Shown here piece by piece: positions 1 through 12,260 of a stretch of DNA of 64,000 bases. The notes below the pieces were generated by a model that saw only the letters and a list, made by a program, of their open reading frames with translations, had not been told where the DNA came from and did no database searches. How positions within the stretch are numbered: the first letter of the stretch is position 1; the number at the start of each line of letters is the position of its first letter. This DNA comes from Amphibalanus amphitrite (lineage: Eukaryota; Arthropoda; Thecostraca; Balanomorpha; Balanidae): assembly GCF_019059575.1 (NCBI RefSeq), contig NW_024883003.1, positions 85,792-149,791 of the forward strand, read 5' to 3'. A program made the translations under genes and the position numbers.

Positions 1-840
1 GTGTGGTGCAAGAAACTTGACCGGGTCAGGTCAGGTCACGGAGTTATGACGTCATATGTGGTACAGCGTACGCCGCCATTTCTGAGAACTGAGAAGTGAG
101 TGTCTGATAAATGCGCCCCCAGCTTTTTTACGATTGCATGTGGAGTAGTGCATGTATGCTAATATAACTTTCCAGACATGTTGGGACATCTATTGACTAA
201 CTTTTGAAATAAACAAAATGGCCGGGTCATGTCAGATTAGAGAGGTATGACGTCATGAGTGGTCCAACATCCCGTACGGTTATGTGCAGCCGTAAATTAT
301 TTGTTTTACAACGATTATATGAGCAATTATCGTTTGCTGTGAATTGATTGTTGGAAGTTGGAAATACACTTTTCTGAGTCGTTACCTACAGTATTTATAG
401 CGGAGCAGTGGTCAACAGCCGACGAATCGGGACAAACACCGGAGGGTGATGTGACACCATATCACTCATCAGCAATAGGCCTCTTACTTTTATAGGGTAA
501 ATACACCAAAAACACCATATATGATGCAGAATTGAGTGGGGAATACGTTGTTGAAGGTTTGAAGTTAATATCTCTCACCGTTTTGCCGCAATCGTTGCGC
601 AAAGTTGAAAAAGTTTGATTTTTTCGGAAAATTTGACCTTTGACCGGTCATAAGTAGGTCAAATGTTGACCTAGGACCAAAAAATATACCACCAATCGCG
701 AGATCTCGTTGAGAGCAATCCGTTGGTTTTTTCCGCTAAGCTCTACGACCTTCCGTTTCGAAACGCCAGGGGGGGTCGTAACAACCCCCCCCCCCCCCCT
801 GGTCGTTCGTGTTATGAGAAATGGCCTGGTCGTGCGAGGG
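1..840. mobile_element. piggyBac-like non-autonomous element 1 (left end outside window)
   Basis: The right end is GCGAGGG followed by TTAA at 841-844. It holds a G-run/C-run hairpin at about 770-800, TGACGTCA at 47-54 and 248-255, and GGTCAGGTCA repeats. It is an inverted relative of the copy at 44503-45414: the stretch with AGATCTCGTTGAGAGCAA near 708 occurs reverse-complemented near 44620. By comparison, roughly 150 bp of its other end lies before the window. No transposase is seen. Confidence 0.75.
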
Positions 841-844
841 TTAA

Positions 845-2118
845 ATTCGCTTTAGTACGTCAACGATTAGCTGGTGTAGGGTGACGTCACCTGACATGGA
901 TTGCTACCCCCTTGTGAAAGCTGGAGAAGGGCGAATCTTCCTTTCCAACGGCTTATTCAACATCTTGCGTTTCCGTACATATTGTCAATCAGCAAAATAG
1001 CTATTCTTATATCTACAGTCGAGCCACTTATCTATGAACAAAGCCAGTCGCCAGATCCAATAATACGCCTATAGTTTCACTCCGTGATATGGGTCAGGTG
1101 ACGGTTGTGCGGTCTTCTGACAGGTCCGGTGGTAGCGACCGCCCACATCTTCAGTGTTGACAGCGGTGACCACATCCTCTCCTAGTCCACCAATCGTCAC
1201 CGTCCTCGTGGCACAAACTATTTAACTCTTCAACAAGCCACCGGCGAGATTTTTACGGGAATATGACGCCGAGTGACGTGTGTGACCACATAACGGCGGT
1301 GCGGTGACAGCGGTAGGGCCGGGACGCCGAGCTGCAGCCAGTAATGAGCCGGGGACACCGGTCGGCGGTGACAGCTCAGCGTGAGCGGACCACCAGCAGA
1401 GAGCGGAGACGGCGCGGTCCCGGCACAGAGAACGGACGGCGCGGTCCCGGCGGGTGCTGCTCTGTGCCGAGACAGCGGCGGTGCTCAGCTTCTGACGCTT
1501 CGCAAAATGACGCAGACAGCACGTGTCTATCCCTGTCACACGCCCAAAGAACGACACCAACTGTCGCTTAGGCAATCAGTCCGCAATCCGCCTGCTCAGC
1601 CAAATATACCGGGAGCTCGGCTACATTCAGCACAGCCATGAATACGTGAAAGACCGTTCCACCCTTGATGATGCCTTCCCTTCCTTCATTGTGTCTGGCA
1701 TCGAGATCAACGGCAAAATGAATGTTCCCCGATCAAAGAATGTTTCCCTGAGCTGGAAAATTTATGAAAATGCAGCGAAAGCTCGGCAGCAAACGGATGA
1801 TTCCGCACTGAGTTCCTGTAGAGGACGGTTTCCGGGCGTCCGTCTATCCATAGACCAGCAGCACGGTGCGATGAGGGCAGCACGGCCGGCTAACTGGTCC
1901 GTTTACCCAGCGGCGACGGGCTGCATAGCTGATAGAATAGCAATATGCTCCAGCCACGCAACCGCAACCGCAACAAGACCCAAATTACTATGTGCGCTCG
2001 TGGTATTTACAGGGCGAGGGAGAACAAAGTTGGCGGACAATCATTGTGGCGAGGCGCTCATTTACAGATATGCAATCCTGCTGAAATATGGTACTTGGAG
2101 TCTCTTTTGAAAATGAAT
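845..2118. other. Unassigned sequence
   Basis: I see no recognisable gene. A 195-codon frame from 1523 starts with GTG, has no motif I know, and lies in GC-rich DNA where long chance frames are expected. The stretch 1330-1470 contains loose direct repeats of CGGCGCGGTCCCGGC. Confidence 0.5.
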
Positions 2119-2135
2119 GACAGAGCGAGAGAGAA

Positions 2136-2166
<31 letters not shown>

Positions 2167-2171
2167 GAGAG

Positions 2172-2256
<85 letters not shown>

Positions 2257-2262
2257 GAGGGA
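2119..2262. repeat. (GA)n microsatellite
   Basis: Nearly pure GA dinucleotides with a few interruptions at the left edge. Open frames here on both strands (Arg-Glu or Ser-Leu repeats) are by-products. Confidence 0.97.
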
Positions 2263-2556
2263 AGGGAGACAGAGACAGATCGACAGACAGACAAAGAGTG
2301 AGGTAGAGACAAATACTAAAAAAGTATGTTCATTGTCTAATGTGAGCTCTAGGTTTGTAGAGGAAGTAATGTTTCGCGGTAAAATGAATATGGTCGAGTA
2401 AAATGTCTGTTGTTTTTGATAATCATTTTTTTAAAGAATTCTCAGTCAACGTAAAAAAGCACAATATGATTGCAATTTCAGATATATGATACGACGAAGA
2501 TGCGTAACCGAGGGGTTTATTTTCAATGGCTACGTATAGACGTATTCATACACTTA

Positions 2557-2817
2557 AGGCCTGGCTACACTATGCGTTTTCTGCGTGCGTTGTTTGCGGG
2601 TTTGCGCTTTTTGCGTACTATCGTTCTAGAAAAAGTTGTAAGTAGTATAACTTTCACATTATTTAGGTACAAAAGTTAATATAACTAATATTAACTAAAA
2701 TCTAATATAAAAAACATCATAAAAACGTGATATCGTTTATTTTTCTAGAACGATGTTACACAAAACCCGCAAACCCGCAAATAACGCACGCAGAAAACGC
2801 ATAGTGTAGCCAGGCCT
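2557..2817. mobile_element. Harbinger/PIF-like MITE
   Basis: This 261-bp element has about 50-bp inverted ends beginning AGGCCTGGCTACACTATGCG, flanked by a 3-bp direct repeat TTA (2554-2556 and 2818-2820). A TWA target and GGCC-type ends fit PIF/Harbinger MITEs. The interior is AT-rich with no coding capacity. Confidence 0.7.
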
Positions 2818-3343
2818 TTATGAAGCTGAGCCCGCATCCACGAAGATCGGTCAATGATCGTTCAGTAACGGTAGTCATAACTGCCAATGGTCATATAGGC
2901 CACGACATGAATCGTCATTCTTCTGGCTACCACACTCAACTTAAGGTGCATTGCTTAGCCACTAATGCAGTGGATGTGAATAATGCCCAGCTTTCAGCAA
3001 GTTATTTGTGCGCATGATTATATGAATGTGCTTGCTTCATGTCAGCATCGCTGTCCACTTGTCGAATGCTAATGTAACTCACTCGAACGAATAGATATCG
3101 GCAATTACCGTAGATATTGGCCTATAAAGTCATTCAAATTAACATGAAATCGATAAGAGCACATAGCTTCATTGGTCAGCCCTCTGACCTCAGAACAAAA
3201 TATATCCCGAATCTTAAGCATGGAATTTCAAGCAAAACAGCCGTAGCTTATATAGGGTAATATCCCACAATGTCGTGAGGTATGCAAATACAATTAATAA
3301 TGTCCATTAATAGCGTGCTTACTTCTATCACCCCTCTTATTAA

Positions 3344-4231
3344 CCCTCGCCGGCACAGGAGGAGGGGGGGGGGAATGCAACCCCCCTCTAAGTTTTTTTT
3401 CGCAAATAACTCGCGTAAAAAGCGGCCGATTGCGACGACACTTTCATTACCCTAGCATTGATCAATTTTACACCTACCCTAAAGATTTCGTGAGCCTGAC
3501 CCAAAGGACCTTTGACCTGTGACCTACTTCCCGAGACCATGTTTAGCCGGAATCACGATTCGGCGTATGTCGGCTCGCTTTAGCCGCGCGTCTGCAAGCT
3601 TTTCGTGGTTTCAAACGTTCAAACATGTGATTTGATGTTGCTCCCATGCATCAGAGTGGATGTCAAGGCCGCCTGAAGGTCAGGTCAGGTCATTGACCTT
3701 TGATGACCTCGGTTCACTTTTTCGAGTTGTACATGTTTCTAGGCTAGCTTTTTTTTAGCTAAATTTGAATTTAGCAACCATTTGAACATTTACGAAGTAA
3801 TTTTGGTGCCTTCATAGCATGTTAAGAAGCTGTCAGAGGCGGTTGACACGTGCTACGAATACCCGTCACGACCCCAACTGGTTGACCTGACCTGACCTGA
3901 CCGGACCTGGTCTAAATGCTTAAAGATATCATCTGTGATCAAAATTAACACGATATTCGTGATCAGCACCCCGAAAAACCCCATAGCAGCCACACTATAC
4001 GACTTTCTAACCGGTCCCGATTTTCCTGACTTTTGGGTCGTTAACCTGACCTGGAAGGTCAACCGATGACCTAGAACCCTAAAATTGGGTATCACCGGCT
4101 TCCTCTCGTGACGGCCAACACGTTCTTTTTTTCCGCGAAGCTCTAGCTCGATCAGGGGCCAAACGCGAGGGGTGGCGTACCAATTCCACTTGTGCCGTCG
4201 AAGGACGCAAAATATCCTGTGCCAGCGAGGG
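3344..4231. mobile_element. piggyBac-like non-autonomous element 2
   Basis: It is bounded by TTAA at 3340-3343 and 4232-4235. The ends are CCCTCGCCGGCACAGGA and its complement with one mismatch. It is 888 bp, with a G-run/C-run hairpin near 3361-3390 and AGGTCA-type repeats near 3680-3710 and 3885-3905. TTAA target plus CCC ends are the marks of the piggyBac superfamily. Unlike the other copies it lacks TGACGTCA. No transposase frame. Confidence 0.8.
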
Positions 4232-4235
4232 TTAA

Positions 4236-5764
4236 TTATCAAGAAAACAGGGACGGAGCTTCCTATAAATATAAGGGTTAGGTAACCGGTTGGTTTGGTG
4301 GGGCCGCCGCCTTGTCACTTTGCCCCACCAACAAGCGTTTTGCCTAGCCAACTTAAATTTCATTTGGAGACTTTGCTGCTTTCTAAATCAATCTTTTTCG
4401 CATTGAGGGGTGTCTTTGTAATGCAAACGATTATCTCTCTAATGATCGAAATTGTCTCATTCGTCTAGCACTTTATTCAACTTGAAAATCGGGCATTATA
4501 ACTTTAACGAACTTTGCCCCACCAACTTCCCCCTAAAAGCTCTACCCATGCAGCAAGGGAAGTGAACAAATTCAAGTTTTAGGCTTGGCCAGTTACGTCA
4601 AACAACTTTGCATAATCAGAGCATTTAAGTTCGATAATGTTTACAACGCGTTGTTTCACCTTTATAAAAAAAAACCAGATTGGATATAATAACCTATTCA
4701 TGTTTTTGTCAATTAATAACTTCCCTCAGCTATCACCCTAGCATATGTTTCTAAAATGCGAATTATGATAACACTTTATTGAAACGCGAATTGCTATATG
4801 ACAGGCATGGGCATACTATTTTATGTGTCAAGAGTATAAGTTGGTTCTACATATGTTCTGCTAACTCATCGTGTTGCCTCTACGTAGACCATGAGTCTTT
4901 GCTTTACATATAGTGATGTCCATTGTTCAAGGTCCATTGCCTTCTGTCCAGTTTCGTATAACCAACATTAGCCTTTCTCAAATAACGTTTGCTGTTTGCA
5001 CATCTGCACCTTGCATGTATCATCATCCAGGATGTATCTGTTGTAATAGAGCTCTGATCTGCCGTTCGGTGTACCCATTGTCCGGTGTTCCGCCGTTCGT
5101 CGCCGGGCTCACCGTGTCGCCCATGCGGTCTGCAGAGACAGACCCTACATGCAAGCAGCCGTGTGTGATGTTGATTAATGACCATAATGTCGCTATTAAC
5201 AGGTCTGGCGAACAGCATTTACTGGCGATAAGACGGTGGGAGGCGCTATTTTTGCGGGGCGCGTGGGCAGGCCGGCTGTGCGGGCGGGTGGCCGCTCTCC
5301 CGGATCTGCAGTGGCCGGCTGACGCGCCGGACCCCCCGGCTGGCGGCGCCCGGCGCTGGTAATTAGCCGCAACACCGTCACGTGCCCCTGCTCACCGGCC
5401 GACCCTCCCCCAGTACTCCCACTGACACGATGCCAGCCACCTACCCTCCCTCAGTACTCCCACTGACACGGCCCCAGCCCATTGAAACGTCCTCAGCCGC
5501 CGAGTTTTTTTTATCCTATCGGAAGGTCAGCGCAGCCGGCCCCGTCATAGCCGTTTTTAAATAAACTGGGCGGTAAAACTACCACCGGGATTGAGCAGCT
5601 GCCAGAATAATTAAAAAAACAACAATCGATAGCTTTTTATAGGTTATTCAAACTGTATGGTGGTCAGATTTAACCTCAACCATGGAATGCCTCAGCTCGG
5701 CGAATGTCCCTTTAAAGGCAAAAAGGAAATGAAATTGAGTTTTTTATATTGTTGTTCATTTTCT
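4236..5764. other. Unassigned sequence with minor repeats
   Basis: No gene recognised. The motif TTTGCCCCACCAAC occurs at about 4320 and 4510, with its complement GTTGGTTTGGTGGGGC at about 4290, suggesting a decayed short inverted-repeat element. Near 5400-5480 a 50-bp unit with CAGTACTCCCACTGACACG occurs twice in tandem. Confidence 0.4.
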
Positions 5765-5768
5765 TTAA

Positions 5769-6939
5769 CCCGCGCATGACTGGGGGGGGGGCTCTACAGA
5801 GCCCCCCCTCATGTTTTTCAGCAATATCTACTAAACAGTTTGACGGATCAACACGAAACTTGCGGTACCCTCAGAGGCATCAATTTGACATCTGGTGTTA
5901 AAATTTCAACTTTCTAGCTACCATAGTTTAGCCGGAAATGACGTCAGAGTGACGTCATGTCGGCCGATTTTCATGCAAAATACTGAATTACGGCAAACGC
6001 TCTCAAGAGCTCAGTTTTAAAGCTAGATCCATTTTCTTTGCATGATTGGACTACAAATACACGTAGCTATCGAACTGCTATCTCGAACTTTTGAAATTTT
6101 GAAAATTTTGAAAAATATTTATTTACAATTACAAAATTTTTTATTTGATTTTTCAAAAGTTTTGACTTTTCGCCAAAATCGGAATATATGTGATAGAACA
6201 CACACTGATGAACTACATTTGCAAGTTGTAGCCCAATATCTTCAAAAATAGCCAAGTTATTCGCATTATTGTCAAAATTTTACAATTTCATGTTTTTCAA
6301 ATCCATTTTTCAGTACGTTTTTGACGTCGTACAGCAATATAAATGGCACCATCGTGTTCCTGAGCTCAAACTGCATCTGGTAGGCACCTTTTTTTGTTGA
6401 AAAAAAATCATTTTCAAAATTTGACCTTATCTGACCTGAAAGTGACCTGACCTCCGGTAAATTCAGCTGACAATGACCTCAAATGACACAGACGACACTA
6501 TTTTCGAAATCTACGAGTAAAATGGACCATAAAACATGCGTCACGTGACCGATACATGATATACAATTTTCGTGACCTAGGATGACCTGGCCTTGACCTT
6601 AAAAATTCGAAGTAAAAGTTCGGTACACTCAGGGTATCTAAGGCATCCGTCAAGGAGTGAGTAAACCAAAAGTGAGCCTGATCGGACCGGCGGTCCGGCG
6701 GTCAGAGCCTAAATTGTGAACTAACAAAAATGTCGATAATTTTTACTTTGACCTGACCTGTGACGTCATCGGTGACCTCGAGGTCAATGAAAACAGGTTT
6801 CGTTCAACAGTTTTTCCAGGGCTATCAGATGCCGTTTGAATTTTGACGATCGGCCCAGTAGTTTCGGAGATAGGAGGGGGGCTCTGGAGAGCCCCCCCCA
6901 GTCACTCGCGTTTTGGAAAATACCCCAGTCATGCGCGGG
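5769..6939. mobile_element. piggyBac-like non-autonomous element 3
   Basis: TTAA flanks lie at 5765-5768 and 6940-6943. The 17-bp ends CCCGCGCATGACTGGGG are perfectly inverted. Next to each end is a second hairpin of a G run, CTCT..AGAG and a C run. It is 1171 bp, with TGACGTCA at 5939, 5950 and 6761 and many TGACCT half-sites at 6425-6780. It is related to the copies at 13297, 46129 and 55946. Confidence 0.88.
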
Positions 6940-6943
6940 TTAA

Positions 6944-7735
6944 AGAAATGTTCTCTGAAATTAGACTTCAAAAATTTATGCGTTTTTGACCAGGCAAAGG
7001 ATGTTTTATGGCCTCCGATGACAACAATGAATACTTTGTCATCAGGACAAGTTGAAAGCAAATAACAGAGGCGCCTCACGTCAATTTCACAAACCTACAA
7101 AGAATGGATGTTTGTCCTCTACTCCACGTGCGGATTGAAAGTAAAGGCAGCTCTGAGCTCACCAGTTATCGCTCATTGTATGGCCTTGGCTCATTGCAGT
7201 GACCAGCTTTCTATTTGAAACATCCCACCGCTGCTCATGGAATTCAGACAATAGCCGAACAACAGCCTTGCCAACACTTGAGAGTTAAGACAACACTTCA
7301 GCCGTCTGTCTGCCGGCCCGTGGTGATCAGCTGCGGCCACCCATGACTGATTTCAATGCCGCGGGCCCGTCCCAGTGGTGGGTTTTAGCTGGCCGGTCCT
7401 CGGTCCTCCGAGTCGCCGCCTCCTCTCACCGCCCTGTATCGGCCGTTCCCATCTGTCGGCCGTTCCCAGCCACCGGCGCGCACTGATTCCGGCGCTCCCA
7501 CTGATCCATCTAATAATTTATCCAATTTCCTGTCCTAATGAACTGCGGCCGGCCCCCGTTTTTCACCTCATTATCCTGTTTACCGGGCGTCGCGCGACCG
7601 GTGGCGGCCGCCTCCCACGCTATGGGCGCGGGAAGGAGCTGCCTCCTCCGCGGTGACTGTCGGCGCGGCTGGTCGGACCAATCAGCCGCCACCGTGCGGC
7701 GGGCGGTGGCTGATCGCCCCGAACGCACTCTCAAC
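6944..7735. other. Unassigned, becoming GC-rich
   Basis: No gene seen. Composition shifts at about 7270 from moderate to GC-rich. Confidence 0.4.
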
Positions 7736-8052
7736 TGGCCAGCAGCAGCCGACGCACCCTCAGATAGCCAAGCAGCGGCCGATCGCCCTCGAACGCGCCC
7801 TCAGATGGCCAGCAACGGCCGATGGCACCCGAACACACCCTCAGCTGGCCAGCAGCGGCCGATCACCCTCGAACGCAGCCTCAGCTGGCCAGCAGCAACC
7901 GATCGCACCCGAACGCATCCTCAGCTGGCCAGCAGGGGAAGATCGCCCCGAACGCGCCATCAGCTCTCTAGCAGTGGCCGAGATCGCTCCCGAATGCACC
8001 CTCAGCTAGGCGGCAGAGGCCGATCGCCTCCGAGCGCACACTTAGATGGCCA
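7736..8052. repeat. Minisatellite, about 39-bp unit
   Basis: About eight diverged units read GGCCAGCAGCGGCCGATCG, then CCC(T)CGAACGC and CCTCAGCT. An overlapping 194-codon open frame is explained by the repeat. A run of about 18 A follows at 8079-8097. Confidence 0.9.
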
Positions 8053-8097
8053 GGTACTGACCAGCGCATCTACCTCGCAAAAAAAAAAAAAAAAAAC

Positions 8098-10018
8098 GCA
8101 GCTGCACCTGGCCAGCCGTTGAAATCCTTGGCTGAAGTCGCCTTTGCACGCAGAACACACCGCCAACTCAGGGCAGTGCAGCTGCCAGCTACCACTGTTT
8201 CTCATCGCAGCCCTCAACACAATTCCCGTAACGTAACGAGAGCAGACATGAGGTCTAATGTCTAAAAGGTAATTGTTAGTAAATGATGGTAAAGTTCACG
8301 ATATCCGTCCAGAGGCCGCGTTTCTATTGGCCGCTGAGCGGACATCTGTTGGTTTAGCCGCGGCTGTAATTAGGGCGTGTTTTGTTGTCGGCCCGGCTAA
8401 TGGGTGGACACACGGCGCTGGGCGCTGGCGAACGGCCGGAAGCCGGCAGGGGCTCGGGAAAACACGAGCGGCCCGGCTGGAGACACGGATCCCGGGTCCG
8501 GCCGGCCGGCCGGCTGCCATCTGGTCATCTGTATCGCGAGCGGTGATAGCGACACGCACAACAGATACGCATTTCGGACGACCCTGTGCTGGGCTGAACT
8601 TCATGCCTAGCAAAACTGCTAGTGCCAGTGATATTCAGGCAAGGACTCATTCCTGTTTAAAGATTATTTTCATTCGGAGCATCAGCCCTTCAGTGTGATG
8701 TCCGTAATCGCCCATCTCGGTGTCACTGTGGCCATTCCGTTGGCCGGATGGAGAGCGGCCCGGCGCCGCTCGGTGGGCCGCCGGCGGCCGACCATTCCCA
8801 CCGTCCGCGCCGCCGCCGCGAGTATCAGTCTACCGCCCGCCACCGCAGGAAGCTTTTTAATTCTCACGAAATTAACACTCTTTGTAAACGCGACGGAGCC
8901 ATCCAGTGAAATGCGAGTCTTTCAGGCGGAATGCTGAATACAAAGTCAGCCAACGACTGTTGTTCTACAGAAATATGGGACCACATCCAAATGGACACCT
9001 TAATAAGGCTTTCACGCTTCATTAAGGACAACAGCCGTTTCATTTCGTTCTTGTGTCCATTGTGTTCTGAGGTGACGGTAATTTCTGGCATTTGATTGTC
9101 ACCGGGCTCTCATTTCCTGTGCATTGAGCAGACAGGAGCCGCCATCCGCCTCACAGACCCTCCCCAGTGACCTGTGGAGAGCAGACAGAAACCGCCCTTC
9201 ATCTATACCCCCCCCCCCCCCACATCAGGGATCTAGGAATGTAGTATTGGGCGCTACACCACAAGAGGAATGCTCCCAAAAATCACTAAGATTGAAAAAA
9301 GCAGTGAATTGTATTCCCGTATTAGTTTAATATGTGACAGTAAAGGGTGGAAACATTCTTTCTAATTAGAGAAAAAAGGTAAACGTTAATGAAATTCGGA
9401 CATCTCATGGAAGGCAAAGGTAAGCCTAAAATGCCCCCCGGAAGTCCTAAATCCCGCTCCAACGCATCTAAGAAAGCCGCATGAAGGAATTAGCAGCTCA
9501 TCTTCCGTCGGATGAGCATGGACCGATTTTTATCTGGGCCGGGCCTGCCACCAAATAGTGACAAGGGTCGATCAGCTTCTCCCCCGTTCCAAATAAGCAG
9601 ACCTTATTGGTCTTGGAATTTTGCACGTCTGAAGTTTATAAGATACCTATTGGCTTTCTGCTAGCTCGTGGTTACATAAAATACTGTAATTGTCGCTTCT
9701 GCCTTCTCTTACCAACAAAGTCATTAATTTAAGTGAAATGTGATGCCTAAAGACGAAATATGTGCGATGAACCGAATCGCGCAGGAAAAACTGCTGCAGG
9801 TTAGTTAACGTACCACACTGGGCTGGTCACCGGAGCTGGATGGGACCGCCTCCGTGTCCCGAGCTGGAGTGGAGGGTTGTGGTCTCCTGATCGGCTGCGT
9901 GGTGGTGAGGACCATCGAACTCCAACTAGGAGGACCGTCTGCTTGGAGAAGGTTGCGGTCCCCCCTCGGGGCTGCCGGTCCTCCGTTAGGGACAGTCCCC
10001 CCCCCCGTCCGGAGCTGG
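8098..10018. other. Unassigned sequence
   Basis: No gene seen. Short open frames are not conserved-looking. A C run of about 16 lies at 9209-9224. Confidence 0.4.
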
Positions 10019-10230
10019 CGGTCCTCGGTCGGGGTCTGTGTGGTCCTCAGTCGGGTCTGTGTGGTCCTCAGACGGGGGCTGTGTGGTCCTCAGTCGGGTC
10101 TGTGTGGTCCTCAGTCGGGTCTGTGTGGTCCTCAGAAGGGGCTGTGTGGTCCTCAATCGGGTCTGTGTGGTCCTCAGTCGGGTCTGTGTGGTCCTCAGTC
10201 GGGTCTGTGTGGTCCTCGGTCGGGGCTGTA
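10019..10230. repeat. Minisatellite, 21-bp unit
   Basis: About ten units of GGTCTGTGTGGTCCTCAGTC (21-bp period), very regular. All three frames stay open because 21 is divisible by three and the unit has no stop; the resulting 174-codon frame is not a gene. Confidence 0.95.
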
Positions 10231-10249
10231 TAGTCCCCCAGTCTGGGCT

Positions 10250-10375
10250 ATAGTGGTCCCCAGTAGGGGCTGGCGGTCCCCGGGTCGGGGATGGCGGTCC
10301 CCGGGTCGGGGATGGCGGTCCTCAGTCAGGGCTGGCGGTCTCCATCCGGGGCTGGCGGTCTCCCGCCCGAGCCGG
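10250..10375. repeat. Minisatellite, about 20-bp unit
   Basis: Units of GGCGGTCCCCGGGTCGGGGAT follow the 21-bp array. They share the GGTCC core, so the two arrays probably grew from one seed. Confidence 0.8.
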
Positions 10376-11009
10376 TAATCCATCCGTCCGCACACCTATT
10401 CACCGCGTGAGAAGCCAGCTCGCTGAAAAAGCCGCCCTGCCGATACAGGCAGTCCACCCGTGAAATTGCCGTTCAGCTTTCCCATCGTGTGTTTAGGGCT
10501 CAGCACATATGGCCAACGATATTTTGACACACACTAACCATATCATTTTATCACGTTTTCTCAAAATCAAAATCCAATTTCCGCCGTCCTGTGTCCGTCG
10601 CTGGGTGTGTGAGAAGCAGTCAGGGTCATCGACGTCCCAACGGAACGAGGGCGACGGCCGACCGGCGAACGGTACACAGACACACGGGCGGACACACATA
10701 CACACAAACACGATTCAGAGAGACGGTCACACATGCGCACAGGCACGTAAAGGCTGCAAAAAACAGTGTGCTGTGCGTTACAGGATGCCTCAGAGAGCAG
10801 CAGTTCCATGCATGTGCGACGGGCGGCAGCTATGTATATAAAAACGCATAATACGCCCACACTAATAATACCATAATATAATAATACAATGATATATTTA
10901 TGGAATATCCTTTCGGATGTCCAGGCCTGAATCATGGCCTGCCGTTGCAGAGATGCAGCATGCATGCAAAAGAACATTCCTGGAGAGGAGTACCGTCAGT
11001 ACTCCTCTA
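10376..11009. other. Unassigned, with CA-rich patch
   Basis: A CACA-rich patch lies at 10665-10745. No coding signal beyond short frames. Confidence 0.4.
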
Positions 11010-11260
11010 TCGTCAGTATTGCCGCAGGAGAGCAGCAGTGCAGTTGGTATGCATCCCTGGGGTAGCTGTGCCGTACCTATGTCCAAATGTGTAGCTACTG
11101 GGAAAGCCGTGCCGTCAGTAGGTATGGCATCACTGGGAGAGCTATGTTGTCAGTATGCAGCCACTGCACAGATAACAATTCCTATAAGTATACAATCCCT
11201 GGGGAGGAGCGCCGTAAGTATGTAACTACTGCGGGGGGAAATTCTGCTGTAAGTATATAA
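11010..11260. repeat. Degenerate tandem repeat, about 45 bp
   Basis: Five to six decayed units contain GTATGCATCCCTGGGG, AGCTGTGCCGT and CAGTATG. Spacing is irregular. Confidence 0.6.
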
Positions 11261-11469
11261 TCACCGGCAAACTGTGCGCTATGTATGTCCGTCACGCCGT
11301 CTCGCACATTCCACCACCGCGGGGCAGTTGTCCGGCTCAGCAGCAGGGTGTCTGGGCACTGCTCAACAGCCGGGCGGCGCACAGGGTGCAGCCGCGCGGC
11401 ACGGCGGTAGCCCGAGGCGGCGCCCCAGGCGCTCCCTGCGCACCGACCTCCTCCGTTGCAAATGGGAGG

Positions 11470-11790
11470 CCTTACTTTAAACAATGCATTAGCACTATTA
11501 ACGAGCCTATGATTACAGAGCAGACCGATTTAACGATTATGGAACAATTACGTCGTAATGGTAATGTATGCAATAATGCGTTTAAACATTTCAACTGTTG
11601 GTCGTTATTTGTTGTTTACACGGAACGAGCATTAAGCAGGAGTTACGGCGGTGGTCGCCGGCAGTTTGAGGGGCGGGCCCGGCCAGCTTCAGTCTCGGCG
11701 CCGGCGCTTCCGGCGCTCTATGCTCCTTTAGGTAATTATGTGTAATTTAATTAACACTCACTGTTGCAATCATTGCGCAGGTAATTGGTA
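11470..11790. promoter_or_regulatory. TAAT-rich block, candidate enhancer
   Basis: The block holds many ATTA/TAAT cores, including GCATTAGC, AACAATTACG, GGTAATTATG, GTGTAATTTAATTAAC and GGTAATTGG, set between GC-rich flanks. It is not repetitive and has no frame. It could be a conserved regulatory element of BarH about 18 kb downstream. This is inference from composition only. Confidence 0.3.
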
Positions 11791-11904
11791 AAGTGAGAAG
11801 GCCGGCCGGCCGGTTAGCCGGACGCTGTGGATATTCATAAGGGTTTCCCGGAGACCATCAAACGCGGCCGCTTTGTAGTTGCAGACCGCCGGTGTTGAAG
11901 CCGT

Positions 11905-12260
11905 TTATGGCGGCCGGCCGGAGAGACGATTCGGCCTGAGGCTCGGGAGAGACGACTGACGCTCCAGAGAGACGACGCGGCCCGCGGCTCCGCAGAGATG
12001 ATCGGCGGCCCTAAAGAGACGACTGACGCTCCGGAGAGACTAGCGACTTGAGAGAGACGACTGACTCTCCTGAGAGATGACCGTGGCCCCGAGACATACG
12101 GAGAGGCGAGAGAGACAACCACCGGATAGCAACTCTGCAGGGAAACGATCGTGCTGCTTAAGACGACTGGCGGTTCTTGGGGATGGGGAGACTATCGCGG
12201 CTCCGGGGAGACGAGCGCCGGTCAACGGTTCCGGGGGACGACCGTCGGTCAGCAGAGCCT
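11905..12260. repeat. Degenerate tandem repeat with GAGAGACGA core
   Basis: Units of about 18-36 bp built on GAGAGACGACTGACGCTCC repeat roughly ten times and decay to the right. Confidence 0.75.

Noticed and set aside
1523-2110. 195-codon open frame
   Set aside because: GTG start, no motif, and no splice or promoter context.
4264-4535. Short inverted-repeat element based on GTTGGTGGGGCAAAGT words
   Set aside because: The ends are too diverged and no target repeat is visible; mentioned only in the stretch entry.
7538-8122. 194-codon open frame
   Set aside because: It is produced by the 39-bp minisatellite; the encoded repeats are not a known protein.
9854-10378. 174-codon open frame with Gly-Leu-Cys-Gly-Pro repeats
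   Set aside because: A 21-bp tandem array keeps all frames open; no gene signals around it.
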